NCBI RefSeq assembly: GCF_002251435.1
Contig: NZ_NPJI01000103.1
Span: 1-64,000 of the forward strand
Source: Prevotella sp. P2-180
Lineage (GTDB): Bacteria; Bacteroidota; Bacteroidia; Bacteroidales; Bacteroidaceae
Reading direction: 5' to 3'
DNA length: 64,000 nt
Numbering within the stretch: the first letter of the stretch is position 1; each line of letters opens with the position of its first letter. Shown here piece after piece: positions 34,169-44,310 of this stretch. The translations under genes were made by a program, and so were the position numbers. The notes beneath the pieces were generated by a model. It did not search any database. It saw nothing but the letters and a program-made list of their open reading frames with translations, and was not told the origin of the DNA.

Positions 34169-36784
34169 ATGATGACAGCTAATGAAATCCGCGATTCGTT
34201 TAAGAACTATTTCGAATCGAAAGGACATGCAATCGTACCGTCGGCTCCTATGGTTATTAAGGACGATCCGACGCTTATGTTCACCAACGCTGGTATGAAC
34301 CAGTGGAAAGATGTTATACTCGGTACACGCGACCCGGAACCACGCAGGCGTGCCGACTCTCAAAAGTGTCTCCGTGTGAGCGGAAAGCATAACGACCTCG
34401 AAGAGGTGGGACACGACACTTACCATCACACCATGTTTGAAATGCTCGGCAACTGGAGCTTCGGCGACTACTTTAAGGAAGGTGCTATCGACATGGCGTG
34501 GGAATATCTCGTAGACGTACTGAAACTCGACCCGAAAGACCTTTACGTCACTGTGTTCGAAGGATCGAAAGAGGAAAACCTCGTGCGCGACGACGAGGCG
34601 GCAAGCTATTGGGCTAAACATGTACCGGCAGACCATATAATAAACGGAAACAAGCACGACAACTTCTGGGAAATGGGAGATACTGGCCCATGCGGACCTT
34701 GTTCTGAAATACACCTCGACTCACGTACTGACGAGGAAAAGGCTAAGGTGCCAGGACGTGAACTCGTAAACAAAGACGACCCACAGGTGATTGAGATATG
34801 GAACATCGTGTTCATGCAGTTCAACCGCAAGGCCGATGGCTCCCTCGAACCACTGTCGATGAACGTTATCGACACCGGCATGGGCTTCGAACGCCTGGTT
34901 CGCGCTCTTCAGGGCAAGCACTCCAACTACGACACCGACATCTTCCAGCCCATCATCAAGGAGATATCACGCCTCTCTGGCAAGGAATATGGCAAGACCG
35001 AAGAGGTGGATGTGGCAATGAGAGTAGTGGCCGACCACCTGCGTGCCGTCTCGTTCTCTATTGCCGACGGACAGCTGCCAAGCAACGCCAAGGCCGGATA
35101 CGTGATAAGACGCATACTGCGCCGTGCTGTGCGCTATGCTTACACCTTCCTCGACCAAAAAGAGGCATTTATGTACAAGCTCCTGCCTGTGTTCATCGGC
35201 GAGATGGGAGGCGCTTATCCAGAACTCGTGGCTCAGCGCGAACTCATAGGCCGCGTGATGAAGGAAGAGGAAGACTCATTCCTGCGCACACTCGACAAGG
35301 GTATCAACCTGCTCAACGGGGCCATGGACGAACTGAAGGCTCACGGCGAGAAAGTGCTCGACGGTGCTCAGGCATTCCGCATGTTTGACACCTACGGATT
35401 CCCCCTCGACCTCACCGAACTCATCTGCCGCGAAAACGGATATACCGTTGATGAGGCAGGCTTCAACGTGGAGATGGAGAAGCAGAAGGCACGTGCACGC
35501 AATGCTGCCGCAGTGGAAAACGGCGACTGGGAAGTGCTGCAGGAAGGCGAACAGATATTCGTGGGATATGACTATACCGAATACGAATGCCACATTCTAA
35601 GATACAGAAAGGTAACTCAGAAGAAACAGTCGTTCTACGAACTCGTGCTCGACTACACACCTTTCTACGGCGAGATGGGTGGACAGGTAGGCGACTGCGG
35701 AGTAATCTGCAACGAAAACGAGACCATCGACATCATCGACACTAAGCGAGAGAACAACCAGAACATACACATTGTGAAGCAGCTGCCAAAAGACCCATCG
35801 GCCGACTTCATGGCTTGCGTGGACATCGACAAGCGCATAGGCAGTGCTGCCAACCACACCGCTACCCACCTTCTCGACTATGCCCTGAAACAAGTGCTCG
35901 GCGACCATGTAGAGCAGAAGGGTTCTTACGTGAGCAGCGATACACTGCGCTTCGACTTCTCCCACTTCCAGAAGGTCAGCGACGAGGAGTTGAGACAGGT
36001 AGAGCGCATGGTGAACTCCATGATACGCGAGGACATTCCTCTCGACGAACACCGCGACACACCTATCGAGGAAGCCAAGAAACTCGGTGCCATCGCCCTC
36101 TTCGGCGAAAAATACGGCGACAAGGTGCGCGTGGTACGCTTCGGTCCTTCATGTGAGTTCTGCGGTGGTATACACGCACTGTCAACCGGACGCATCGGCA
36201 TGTTCAAGATCGTGGGCGAGAGCAGTGTGGCTGCCGGTATACGTCGTATTGAAGCTAAGACTGGCAAGGAATGTGAAGAGATGATGTATAACCTGGAAGA
36301 CGGTCTGAAGGCCATTCGAATGATGTTCAACAATGCCAAAGACCTTCGCGGCGTGATAGAGAAATACATCGAGGAACACGACTCCATGAAGAAAGACATT
36401 GAGGAGTTCCGTGCACAAAACGTGGAGCGCGCCAAGGAGTCACTGCTGGAAAAGGCACGCGTGGTAAACGGAGTGACTGTGATTTCAGCCATACTGCCTT
36501 TGATGCCTCAGGGCGTGAAAGACCTCGTGTTCAAGATTCGCCAGGAAGTGCCCGAAAACCTGCTCTGCGTTATCGGCAGCATCGATGCGGGTAAGCCGAT
36601 GTTGAGCGTGATGTTGAGCGACGACATGGTGAAAGACCACGGTCTGAACGCAGGCCAACTCGTGCGCGAGGCGGCAAAACTTATACAGGGCGGCGGCGGC
36701 GGACAGCCTCATTATGCCACTGCCGGAGGTAAAAACACCGACGGTCTCAGTGCTGCTATTGACAGCGTCATAAGCAAGATTTAG
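34169..36784 (+). CDS. alaS: Alanyl-tRNA synthetase
   Basis: Charges tRNA-Ala, class II synthetase, 871 residues (normal). The N-terminal catalytic core begins [16 protein letters not shown] and contains TFTNAGM-like [11 protein letters not shown] and the [13 protein letters not shown] motif. The editing domain has the metal motif NHTATHLL and the CEFCGGIH segment, a variant of the usual CGGTH. The C-terminal oligomerisation/C-Ala region ends with [14 protein letters not shown]. Its 3' end overlaps the convergent phosphopantetheinyl transferase gene by 17 bases. Confidence 0.97.
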   Translation: MMTANEIRDSFKNYFESKGHAIVPSAPMVIKDDPTLMFTNAGMNQWKDVILGTRDPEPRRRADSQKCLRVSGKHNDLEEVGHDTYHHTMFEMLGNWSFGDYFKEGAIDMAWEYLVDVLKLDPKDLYVTVFEGSKEENLVRDDEAASYWAKHVPADHIINGNKHDNFWEMGDTGPCGPCSEIHLDSRTDEEKAKVPGRELVNKDDPQVIEIWNIVFMQFNRKADGSLEPLSMNVIDTGMGFERLVRALQGKHSNYDTDIFQPIIKEISRLSGKEYGKTEEVDVAMRVVADHLRAVSFSIADGQLPSNAKAGYVIRRILRRAVRYAYTFLDQKEAFMYKLLPVFIGEMGGAYPELVAQRELIGRVMKEEEDSFLRTLDKGINLLNGAMDELKAHGEKVLDGAQAFRMFDTYGFPLDLTELICRENGYTVDEAGFNVEMEKQKARARNAAAVENGDWEVLQEGEQIFVGYDYTEYECHILRYRKVTQKKQSFYELVLDYTPFYGEMGGQVGDCGVICNENETIDIIDTKRENNQNIHIVKQLPKDPSADFMACVDIDKRIGSAANHTATHLLDYALKQVLGDHVEQKGSYVSSDTLRFDFSHFQKVSDEELRQVERMVNSMIREDIPLDEHRDTPIEEAKKLGAIALFGEKYGDKVRVVRFGPSCEFCGGIHALSTGRIGMFKIVGESSVAAGIRRIEAKTGKECEEMMYNLEDGLKAIRMMFNNAKDLRGVIEKYIEEHDSMKKDIEEFRAQNVERAKESLLEKARVVNGVTVISAILPLMPQGVKDLVFKIRQEVPENLLCVIGSIDAGKPMLSVMLSDDMVKDHGLNAGQLVREAAKLIQGGGGGQPHYATAGGKNTDGLSAAIDSVISKI

Positions 36785-37346
36785 TATTTACTACACTCAC
36801 TACATAGCCATCGTGGAGTTCGGTCAAGAACTCCACTTTGTTTGCCGGCGAAAGGCGCAGCACGGTTTTTATATCGCGACGCAGCCCTTCGCCGGTATAT
36901 TTTAACAGGGCTTCCTTCATAGTCCATAGCCGTATGAAGGCTTGTGAAGGATTGTCGGCCTTCACCACACTTTCATATTCTTCATCGTCGAGAGTATAGC
37001 GGGCGATGCTATCTGAAAAGCGGCATGTTTCTTCTACGTCGATACCCACGGGGGAATCAGCCACGACACATGCCACGGCTTTTCGGCAGTGGCTTAGGTT
37101 GAAGAAAATCTCCGGATGTCCCAATATCGAAGGCTTGCCGTTAGCATCATATTCAAACACAGGCGCATCATGAATGCCATACATTTCCCTCAATGCCTTT
37201 CTCAGCAGCAGATAGGCAGCGACAGCCTGCCGCCGCGGTCCCTCCATCTTATAGCGCGCCACCTGTTCGCGCCGCTGTTCAGACAGTAGAGTCATCGCCT
37301 CGTCGAGGTCAAAGTCGTTTATGTTTTCGTCAATGTATATTTTCAT
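36768..37346 (-). CDS. 4'-phosphopantetheinyl transferase superfamily protein
   Basis: Transfers the phosphopantetheine arm from CoA to carrier proteins. The 192 residues are short for Sfp-type enzymes. Conserved motifs are [13 protein letters not shown], the metal-binding [10 protein letters not shown] and the catalytic [15 protein letters not shown]. It lies 4 bases downstream of the RecD-like helicase gene on the same strand. The carrier protein it serves is not evident here. Confidence 0.88.
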   Translation of the reverse strand: MKIYIDENINDFDLDEAMTLLSEQRREQVARYKMEGPRRQAVAAYLLLRKALREMYGIHDAPVFEYDANGKPSILGHPEIFFNLSHCRKAVACVVADSPVGIDVEETCRFSDSIARYTLDDEEYESVVKADNPSQAFIRLWTMKEALLKYTGEGLRRDIKTVLRLSPANKVEFLTELHDGYVVSVVNTKSCL

Positions 37347-37350
37347 CCCT

Positions 37351-38772
37351 CTACCCTCTCCCTTCCTTAGGCCAATTCACTAAAAACAGTTTTTCCGTAG
37401 CTCGTGTAAAAGCGGTATAGAGCCAATGGAGATAGTCGGGAGAGAGCATGTCGTCGGTCATGTAGCCTTGGTCTACATACACATGCGCCCACTGTCCGCC
37501 CTGAGCCTTATGACATGTCACGGCATAAGCATATTTCACCTGGAGGGCATTGAAATAGACATCTTGGCGCAACGCCTTGTAGCGGTCGGCCTTAAGCGGG
37601 ATATGCTGATAGTCTGCCATGACCTGCTGAAACAACAGCTCGCTTTGTTCGCGAGTGAGCGATGGCGACTCCGACTGCAGCGAGTCAAGCAGCGTAGTGG
37701 CCGTAAGTTCCATACCGTCGTAGTCGGGAAGCAACAGTGTGATGTCGGCAAAATGAAATCCATAGAGCTCTCGTATGTTTCTCACCCTCAACACTCGGGC
37801 ACGGTCGCCGTTGGCAATAAACGGCAACGGCAGTTTCAGTTTCTCCGCCCAGAAGTAGTTGTTTTTCACCACCATAAGCATGTCGCCCTGGCTCACGAGT
37901 TCCTCACGCCCAAGCACCATGTTTCTTATACCATTATTATATATTATGGCACGCTTGTTACTACGCGTGACGACAATAGTATCGTCGAGCCCTATATTGC
38001 TATACGACGACGACAATTGCTCAATAAGCTCGTCGCCTCTAAGGTCGACAATGTCGTCAAATCCTCTAAACACCACCTTCGGCATTTGCGTCACCTCGTC
38101 GTCAGCAATCATACTTCTCACCCGTGTAGCGTTAAACAGTATGCCGGAGTCGTGGCTTTGTCTCAACACTTCCTTAAGACTTGCCTCAAACACGTCGAGA
38201 CCATATCCCGCCATCACTTCGGCCATAAGAGCGGGACTCTCTTCCTCGCCCACGGGAGGCAGCTGCGCCGTGTCGCCAATGAGCATCAGGCGGCAGTTGC
38301 GTCCGGAATAGACAAACTGAATGAGGTCGTCGAGCAGACAGCCACTGCCGAAGGAGGAGTCGCCCATACCCATATTGGCTATCATAGAAGCCTCGTCGAC
38401 TATAAACAGTGTGTCGGTAGCGAGGTTGGCGTTAAGGGTGAAGGGAGAAGCCATGTCGGTCATGGTCTTCTGGCGGTAGATCTTTCGGTGGATGGTGAAT
38501 GCCGCCAGACCTGCGTTCATGGCAAACACCTTTGCGGCGCGTCCCGTAGGAGCCATAAGCACAAGCTTCTGTTTCATTTCCACCAGTGCCTTAACTATTG
38601 CACCGGCAAGTGTGGTCTTTCCCGTACCTGCCGAGCCACGCAATATCATGACCACACGCTCGTTGCGGTCAAGGGCAAAGTTGGCAAACGTCCTTATGGC
38701 GCTGGCTTGCTCTGCCGTTGGAGCAAAACCAATGTGTCGGCAAATGGTAGAATAATAGAAGTCGGCAAGCAT
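37351..38772 (-). CDS. RecD-like ATP-dependent DNA helicase (SF1)
   Basis: 473 residues with Walker A LRGSAGTGKTTL (about 44-55), Walker B VDEASMI, a motif III-like LIGDTAQLPPVGEEESP, and C-terminal UvrD/RecD-type motifs VTCHKAQGGQW and YTAFTRATEKL. It is shorter than RecD2 and lacks an extended N-terminal domain, matching the stand-alone helicases common in Bacteroidota. Likely involved in repair or recombination; the substrate is unknown. Confidence 0.87.
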   Translation of the reverse strand: MLADFYYSTICRHIGFAPTAEQASAIRTFANFALDRNERVVMILRGSAGTGKTTLAGAIVKALVEMKQKLVLMAPTGRAAKVFAMNAGLAAFTIHRKIYRQKTMTDMASPFTLNANLATDTLFIVDEASMIANMGMGDSSFGSGCLLDDLIQFVYSGRNCRLMLIGDTAQLPPVGEEESPALMAEVMAGYGLDVFEASLKEVLRQSHDSGILFNATRVRSMIADDEVTQMPKVVFRGFDDIVDLRGDELIEQLSSSYSNIGLDDTIVVTRSNKRAIIYNNGIRNMVLGREELVSQGDMLMVVKNNYFWAEKLKLPLPFIANGDRARVLRVRNIRELYGFHFADITLLLPDYDGMELTATTLLDSLQSESPSLTREQSELLFQQVMADYQHIPLKADRYKALRQDVYFNALQVKYAYAVTCHKAQGGQWAHVYVDQGYMTDDMLSPDYLHWLYTAFTRATEKLFLVNWPKEGRG

Positions 38773-38794
38773 TCTTTTACAAAATGATTTCTCT

Positions 38795-40210
38795 TTATTT
38801 CTGACAGCTGATTTTCTCCGTCCTCACGTTCTCAAGTTTCACCTCAGCAGTAGCCGCGTCTATGTCAACGCCTTCCTGTATGTAGGAGAAAGTGGAGTTG
38901 GAGATGCTTATGCCATGAATGCAGTTAAGTCCTTCGATGCCCTTTGCCTTTATGGCTGTAGCTGCGCCATAGCACACCACATTATTAATATTTATATCGG
39001 TGAATTCAGGAACAAGCTCAAGCTTTTCGGCTTTCTTTTCCTTCGATGCGTCGTGGCCGGCAGGGCGGTCTACGTAGTCACACTGTATCACGATAGCCTC
39101 GTCGGCGATGTCGTTCATCACGATGTCCGAGATATGAATGGCCTCAGTCTTTCCTCCACGGCCTATGCCGCTCTTGAAGCGCAGTCCGGTGTCGGTGCCA
39201 GAGAATCGGCATTGGCGCACCACAATGCGCTTCATGCCTGTGATGTCCTCGCTGCCTATCACGAATCCGCCATGGGCATGGAATACGGTGTTGTCTTGAA
39301 TCATGATGTCCTCGCAGCCGTTCACCAGTGCCGTAGGCTTTGTCTTTCCACTCTTCATGCAGAGTCCGTCATCGCCGGCGTCCACAATGGAGTTGACAAT
39401 GAGCACTTGGTGGCAATCGCTGATATCGATAGCGTCGCCGTTCTGCGCATTCCATGGGCAACGCACTGTTATGCCGTCAATTATCACGTTGCGTGAGTTG
39501 CACGGATGCACATGGAATCGTGGCGAGTTTTGGAATGTCACTCCCTCAATAAGCACATTCTCACAGTCGGTGAATCTCACGAGGTCCTGTCGGCGTTTTT
39601 CCTGAGCCTCTGGAGTTTCTTCTATGTTTGGGAATCCTGCCTTCACGTCCCAGGGGTACCACAGTTGTCCGTTCTGTCGTTCCACACCACCAATGGCCAG
39701 GAAGCGTTTCCACTCAGTGTCGCTCACCTTGCCTCGTTTCACCGGTCGCCACTGTGCGCCATTACCGTCTACGATGCCTTCTCCCGTGATGGCGATGTTC
39801 TTACGTTTTGAAGCCTTTATGCCCGGTTCGCATCTCGACGACTTTCCTTCCTTGTCGAGAAAGAGGCTTTTGTCTGGCGACATCATCACTATGGCGTTAC
39901 GCTCAATATGCAGGTCGATATTGTCTTTCATCACTATTGGTCCGGTGAGCCACACTCCTTGAGGCACTATGAGTCGTCCGCCACCTTTCTTTGTGAGTGC
40001 GGAAATAGCCTTACGGAAAGCCTCGGTGTTAAGGGTCACACCGTCGCCCACTCCGCCAAAATCGGTCAGTGAGACCGTATTGTCAGGAATGTCAAAATCT
40101 GCCACTTGTTTCATTTCCACCGGCAGGTTCTGATAATACTTCGCATAGTCGCCGGCATTTGCTGTCAACACCATGCACAATACGAAAAAGATTGTTGATA
40201 GTTTTTTCAT
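38795..40210 (-). CDS. Glycoside hydrolase family 28 (polygalacturonase-like)
   Basis: Secreted pectin-type hydrolase, 471 residues, with signal peptide MKKLSTIFFVLCMVLTANA. The right-handed beta-helix begins at SLTDFGGVGDGVTLNTEAF. GH28 active-site motifs are present: QNGDAIDIS, DAGDDGLC, HGGFVIGSE and RFKSG, covering the catalytic aspartates, His and Arg-X-Lys. No polysaccharide utilisation genes flank it. The SusCD pairs further on are not close enough to assign it to them. Confidence 0.92.
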   Translation of the reverse strand: MKKLSTIFFVLCMVLTANAGDYAKYYQNLPVEMKQVADFDIPDNTVSLTDFGGVGDGVTLNTEAFRKAISALTKKGGGRLIVPQGVWLTGPIVMKDNIDLHIERNAIVMMSPDKSLFLDKEGKSSRCEPGIKASKRKNIAITGEGIVDGNGAQWRPVKRGKVSDTEWKRFLAIGGVERQNGQLWYPWDVKAGFPNIEETPEAQEKRRQDLVRFTDCENVLIEGVTFQNSPRFHVHPCNSRNVIIDGITVRCPWNAQNGDAIDISDCHQVLIVNSIVDAGDDGLCMKSGKTKPTALVNGCEDIMIQDNTVFHAHGGFVIGSEDITGMKRIVVRQCRFSGTDTGLRFKSGIGRGGKTEAIHISDIVMNDIADEAIVIQCDYVDRPAGHDASKEKKAEKLELVPEFTDININNVVCYGAATAIKAKGIEGLNCIHGISISNSTFSYIQEGVDIDAATAEVKLENVRTEKISCQK

Positions 40211-40251
40211 AGTTATAAGTTTTTTGATAGTTGTATTTTTTTAGATAAAAA

Positions 40252-40320
40252 GACACAGAGTCACAGAGACATTGTAATTCTATTAAGCAAAAAAATACAA
40301 GAACTCTGAGATTCTGTGTC
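40252..40320. repeat. Imperfect inverted repeat (CACAGAG type) between fabI and GH28 gene
   Basis: Arms 40252-40268 and 40304-40320 match at 15 of 17 positions around a 35-base loop. It may end the fabI transcript. Similar CACAGAG text occurs at about 14787, so it may be a dispersed intergenic repeat. Confidence 0.6.
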
Positions 40321-40351
40321 CGTAATATAAATAATCAAATATTATTTTACA

Positions 40352-41209
40352 TCATCCGTAAATGATCTTTCCATTCTCGTCTTCATAAGGAGTGAGATCC
40401 TTCGAATACTGGTTCATGGCGCGTAGGCTCATGCCCATCGACGAGAATCCACCATCGTGGAAGAGGTTCTGCATGGTCACCTTACGGGTGAATTCTGAGA
40501 ACATCATCACGCAGTAGTTGGCGCAGTCCTCGGCAGAGGCGTTACCCAGTGGCGACATCTTGTTAGAGAAGTCCATCAGGTTCTCCATATCCTTTATGCC
40601 CTTACCGGCCGTGGTAGGTGTAGGCGACTGGGAGATGGTGTTGATACGCACGTTTTTCTCACGTCCGTAGATATATCCGAAGCTGCGTGCAATACTTTCC
40701 AGCATGCTCTTTGCGTCAGCCATATCGTTGTAGCCGAAGAAAGTACGCTGCGAAGCCACGTATGTAAGAGCCACTACCGAGCCGTATTCAGCAATAGCGT
40801 CCTGTTTCTTCGCCACCTGTAGCATCTTGTGGAACGAGATAGCAGAGATGTCAAGCGTCTTCTGCAGATAGTTGTAGTCGAGATCGTCGTAAGTGCGGTG
40901 CTTACGCACATTGGGGCTCATGCCGATAGAGTGGAGCACGAAGTCAATCTTTCCGCCAAGTTTCTCCACCGATTCACTGAATACTTTCTCTAAATCCTCA
41001 ACGCTGGTAGCGTCGGCTGGTATTACAGGCGCGTTGAGCTGCTTGCTCAGTTCGTCGAGCTCGCCCATACGCAATGCCATGGGAGTGTTGCTCAATGTTA
41101 TTGTTGCACCTTCTTCAACGGCCTTCACGGCCACTTTCCAAGCGATAGAGTCTTCGTTCAATGCACCGAAGACGATACCGCGTTTTCCTGCTAATAAATT
41201 ATGCGTCAT
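40352..41209 (-). CDS. fabI: Enoyl-[acyl-carrier-protein] reductase
   Basis: NADH-dependent last step of fatty acid elongation. The protein is 285 residues from MTHNLLAGKRG; the frame back to 41353 adds 48 unrelated residues. The Rossmann start GKRGIVFGALNEDSIAW and the catalytic Tyr160-X6-Lys167 (GYNDMADAKSML) are clear. A TAATTTTG -7 element is at 41244-41237 (minus strand). FabI is the target of triclosan-type inhibitors in other bacteria. Confidence 0.95.
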   Translation of the reverse strand: MTHNLLAGKRGIVFGALNEDSIAWKVAVKAVEEGATITLSNTPMALRMGELDELSKQLNAPVIPADATSVEDLEKVFSESVEKLGGKIDFVLHSIGMSPNVRKHRTYDDLDYNYLQKTLDISAISFHKMLQVAKKQDAIAEYGSVVALTYVASQRTFFGYNDMADAKSMLESIARSFGYIYGREKNVRINTISQSPTPTTAGKGIKDMENLMDFSNKMSPLGNASAEDCANYCVMMFSEFTRKVTMQNLFHDGGFSSMGMSLRAMNQYSKDLTPYEDENGKIIYG

Positions 41210-41337
41210 AATACTATAATGTGAATTATTCGGCTGCAAAATTACACATTTTTGTTCTAAATGTGCATTTTTATAAAGATATATTAACTTATTTAATACG
41301 TAAACCTTTGCGAAGTCCCGTTTTTTCTGAATTATTA

Positions 41338-41369
41338 TTTGGCGGTCTAACAAAAAATGCGTAGCTTTG
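41338..41369 (+). promoter_or_regulatory. Promoter of the pyrophosphatase-like lipoprotein gene
   Basis: TTTG (41338-41341), 20 bases, TAGCTTTG (41362-41369), 57 bases before the start. Confidence 0.65.
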
Positions 41370-41425
41370 CAGTCATTATGAATTCAATTGCAAAAAGTCT
41401 TCAACATACATAATATCAAAACGAC

Positions 41426-42523
41426 ATGAAAATTAAAGTAAACACCATGATACCGAAATCATGCATAAGATGGCATAGCGTTCTGGTGGCGTTGTGTCTT
41501 GTATTCCAACTAGCATCATGCGACGACCGCGACAACCCTTCGTCTCCCGCCAGTCCTGTGGCCAACATCCTTGCATGTCTCGACTGGGGAGAAAGCGACA
41601 CGACATACGTCATAGGCCACAAGAGCCCCGACACCGATGCCGTCTGCTCTGCCATTGCATACGCCAGCCTTATGAAATCGCTGGGCTACCGCTGCGAACC
41701 TCGCGTGGCAGGAAAGATAAACAACGAGACAAAGATGGTGCTGGAAAAGGCTGGAGTAGAGGTGCCGCCAGTGCTCGACAACGCAGCCGGACTACGCATC
41801 ATCATGACCGACCACAACACCTCAGAACAGGCAGTGCCCGGCATTACGGAAGCAAAGGTACTGCAGATTATCGACCATCATGCGTTGGGCAACTCCCCCA
41901 CAGCCTCCATACCCTATTTCAAGATAGTGCCGTTAGGTTCTACCAACACCGTAGTGTATACATGCTATCAGGAGTTAGGTGAGCCCATCAATCAGACAAT
42001 GGCATACCTGATGCTGTCTGCCTTACTGTCTGACACTAACGGCATGACCTCCACCACCGTGACCGACATAGACCGTGAGATGCACAACACCCTTCTACCC
42101 CTGTCGGGCATAACTGACGTTGAAAGACACTATGAGGAGATGACCGACTCTTTGGCCTCTTACACTGGTATGACCGACGAGGAAATATTCCTTTCCGACT
42201 ACAAGGACTATGGCAGTGAGGTAGCCGGACGTCCTATGGGTGTGGCTCAGGTGAATTCGCTCGACGAGGCGTCGCAGATAAGTCTGCGTGGCAGGATGCA
42301 AGCCGTGATGCCGTCAATAATGGCAAAAAAGGAGCGTGATATTCTCTATGCTCTTATGGTTAACAAACGTGACAACTACACCGACATCATTTTCTATGGT
42401 GAAGGAGCGAAAGAAATGGCCGAGAAAGCCTTCGGCAAGTCTCAGCAGGGATATATCCGCGTGGAAGGACAGATGTCGCGAAAGAAGGATTTCATACCGG
42501 CAATATCTGCTGTTGCGAAGTAA
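41426..42523 (+). CDS. Family II (DHH) inorganic pyrophosphatase with lipoprotein signal
   Basis: 365 residues. The enzyme part shows the family II hallmarks GHKSPDTDAVCSA (His65, Asp69, Asp71), TDHN (129-132), IDHHALG (149-155) and the C-terminal SRKKDFIP substrate loop. These enzymes are Mn/Co-dependent and normally cytosolic. Here the N terminus has a positive region, a hydrophobic stretch and a lipobox LASC (Cys32) followed by acidic DDRD, resembling the Bacteroidota surface-lipoprotein export signal. An envelope-located phosphoanhydride hydrolase is implied. The start could also be the second ATG at 41447. It is monocistronic with its own promoter. Confidence 0.85.
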   Translation: MKIKVNTMIPKSCIRWHSVLVALCLVFQLASCDDRDNPSSPASPVANILACLDWGESDTTYVIGHKSPDTDAVCSAIAYASLMKSLGYRCEPRVAGKINNETKMVLEKAGVEVPPVLDNAAGLRIIMTDHNTSEQAVPGITEAKVLQIIDHHALGNSPTASIPYFKIVPLGSTNTVVYTCYQELGEPINQTMAYLMLSALLSDTNGMTSTTVTDIDREMHNTLLPLSGITDVERHYEEMTDSLASYTGMTDEEIFLSDYKDYGSEVAGRPMGVAQVNSLDEASQISLRGRMQAVMPSIMAKKERDILYALMVNKRDNYTDIIFYGEGAKEMAEKAFGKSQQGYIRVEGQMSRKKDFIPAISAVAK

Positions 42524-42911
42524 ATTAGAATATTAGATAGCCTCGGCACAACCCTCGGCACGACCTTGTTCACTTGGTCGTACTTGTTCCCAATCTGAAT
42601 ATGCTCAGAAATGCTGCAATCCTACTGCAAAAGTAGATAATAAAAATGAGAGTACCCTTGTCCCTAATACAGAAGGACGATTAGCTATATGCATGTGAAT
42701 TCTTAGAATGTCCCTCTGACCCTGTAACATGGTTTCAAATCCTAAGTGAAATGTACTTAGGGGAAAAGACTTAGATAGTTGGTTAATATTATTCAAATAG
42801 TAGATGATTTTCGTTAAAAAGCGCAAACAAAAAAAAAAAAAACGTCAACTTTCGCGAATATTCCCTATCTTTGCCATCAATTAATAACTTAAAGAATCAG
42901 AGAGAAACATT
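42524..42911. other. Intergenic stretch without recognised gene
   Basis: Contains a short direct repeat (CCTCGGCAC twice near 42541-42560), a poly-A tract at 42828-42842 and a TATCTTTG -7 element at 42866-42873, 38 bases before the next start, without a matching -33. No coding frame or RNA was recognised. Confidence 0.6.
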
Positions 42912-44234
42912 ATGAAGAAATTGTTACTTAGCTGTGCGGCACTTGTTCTTGCCGCAAACATTTCGGAGCTAAAGGCTCAAGGTGCAACATGCGAAGAAGC
43001 TACGGCAATGCCTACGTATGTGGACGGATCCACTATTCCCAACGGAGCATGGTACAACTATTCCGTGACCGAAGCCTCAATGTTCCCATCAAGCGCTCCT
43101 GTTGGTCTTGAAGACGGAAACATCCTGATATATGAAGGATGCGGAGGCCGTTCTGCAATCAAGATGAGTACTAACACCTACTATCTTGAACCCGGCAAGG
43201 AGTATAAGGTGTTCTTAAAGCTCAGGTCGTCTGACTTCTTCTTCCCAAGTGCAACTTCAATGGCAAACGCACCGGCTGGTATGTACTGCGTGAAACCAAT
43301 CGTTATTGACGGCAACGGACTGGGAATCGCCCAAAGCATCGGCGGAGCAAGAACCATGTGGTACCAGATAGAGCCTGCCATCAACGCTCCACTCAAGGTG
43401 TTGAGCAGCGACATTGGCAACCCTCTTTCTCCTAACGTGACCAAAGTTGTGACAAAGCACCTCGCTTGCGACGGAGGCAGTAACGAGAGCAACGAACTTC
43501 TGCCTCAGCAGACTTACCTTAAGGCCGGAGTGAACCTCGTGGGTGTGACCACAGATGCAGCATGTTCCATCATGTTCCAACTCGACGGTTTTTCGGCAGC
43601 CGGATGCGGCAACAATCCAGCATATGCACCGGTGATTGAGCTCAACACCGAGAGCGCCATAGCCAACGCTTATTACGTGGTGAACCGCCGTTTCGTTGTG
43701 CCAGAGGACGGAAATTATACCTTCACTCTCAATGCCGCTGAAGGCTCAGTACTCTCGATAGCTTCTGTAGTAGTGAACGAGAATAACAAGAAGGTTTGCG
43801 ACTTCGACACCAATCCTCTCAGCGTAGAAGTGGGCGAGAACAACACTGCTTCTGTGGTTGGCACATTCAAGAAAGACGATATCGTGATTCTCTATGCCGA
43901 CGAGTCTGGCGTACTTGCCGATGGCACTCCTTCATTGAAGGTGGTTAAAGGCGGAACACCTTCTACCGGCATCAACAACGTTAAGTCAAGCTCACGCGAT
44001 CTGAAGCTGTCGGAAAATCCTACCGACGGACTGTTCACCATCACCAGTACACTGCTGAAGAACGGCGCAGAGATTGGCATCTACGACATGTCGGCACGCC
44101 GCGTCTGGGCATCACAGGCAAAGGCCGGCTCTGACTCATTCGACGTAGACGCATCTAACCTTGTACCAGGCACCTACCTCGTGGTAGTTTACGGACCTGA
44201 CCGTTCTGCCTCTGCAAAGCTCATCGTAAAATAA
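42912..44234 (+). CDS. Secreted protein with type IX secretion C-terminal domain
   Basis: 440 residues with signal peptide MKKLLLSCAALVLAANISELKA. The body holds two to three beta-rich domains without a recognised catalytic motif. The last 80 residues match the T9SS type A sorting domain: LKLSENPTDGLFTI, GAEIGIYDMSARRVW, LVPGTYLVVV and a terminal Lys after LIV. It should cross the outer membrane by T9SS and be anchored or released after CTD cleavage. A strong terminator follows. Confidence 0.85.
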   Translation: MKKLLLSCAALVLAANISELKAQGATCEEATAMPTYVDGSTIPNGAWYNYSVTEASMFPSSAPVGLEDGNILIYEGCGGRSAIKMSTNTYYLEPGKEYKVFLKLRSSDFFFPSATSMANAPAGMYCVKPIVIDGNGLGIAQSIGGARTMWYQIEPAINAPLKVLSSDIGNPLSPNVTKVVTKHLACDGGSNESNELLPQQTYLKAGVNLVGVTTDAACSIMFQLDGFSAAGCGNNPAYAPVIELNTESAIANAYYVVNRRFVVPEDGNYTFTLNAAEGSVLSIASVVVNENNKKVCDFDTNPLSVEVGENNTASVVGTFKKDDIVILYADESGVLADGTPSLKVVKGGTPSTGINNVKSSSRDLKLSENPTDGLFTITSTLLKNGAEIGIYDMSARRVWASQAKAGSDSFDVDASNLVPGTYLVVVYGPDRSASAKLIVK

Positions 44235-44249
44235 GACAAATTTAATACC

Positions 44250-44301
44250 GAAACAGCATCACAGGACGTAATGCGCCCCGATGATGCTGTTTCTTTTTTT
44301 T
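44250..44301 (+). terminator. Rho-independent terminator
   Basis: Perfect 12-bp stem GAAACAGCATCA / TGATGCTGTTTC followed by eight T. The apparent ATG at 44281 of the next frame lies within it, which argues for the start at 44311. Confidence 0.93.
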
Positions 44302-44310
44302 ATAAATACA

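Noticed and set aside
41210..41353. 48-residue extension of fabI
   Set aside because: FabI proteins begin near the Rossmann motif, and the extension includes the -7 element region.
42524..42911. Insertion sequence remnant or tRNA in the gap before the T9SS gene
   Set aside because: No terminal inverted repeats, transposase frame or cloverleaf could be found.
44281..44310. Upstream ATG for the TlpA gene at 44311
   Set aside because: It sits in the descending arm of the preceding terminator; the next ATG begins a clean signal peptide.
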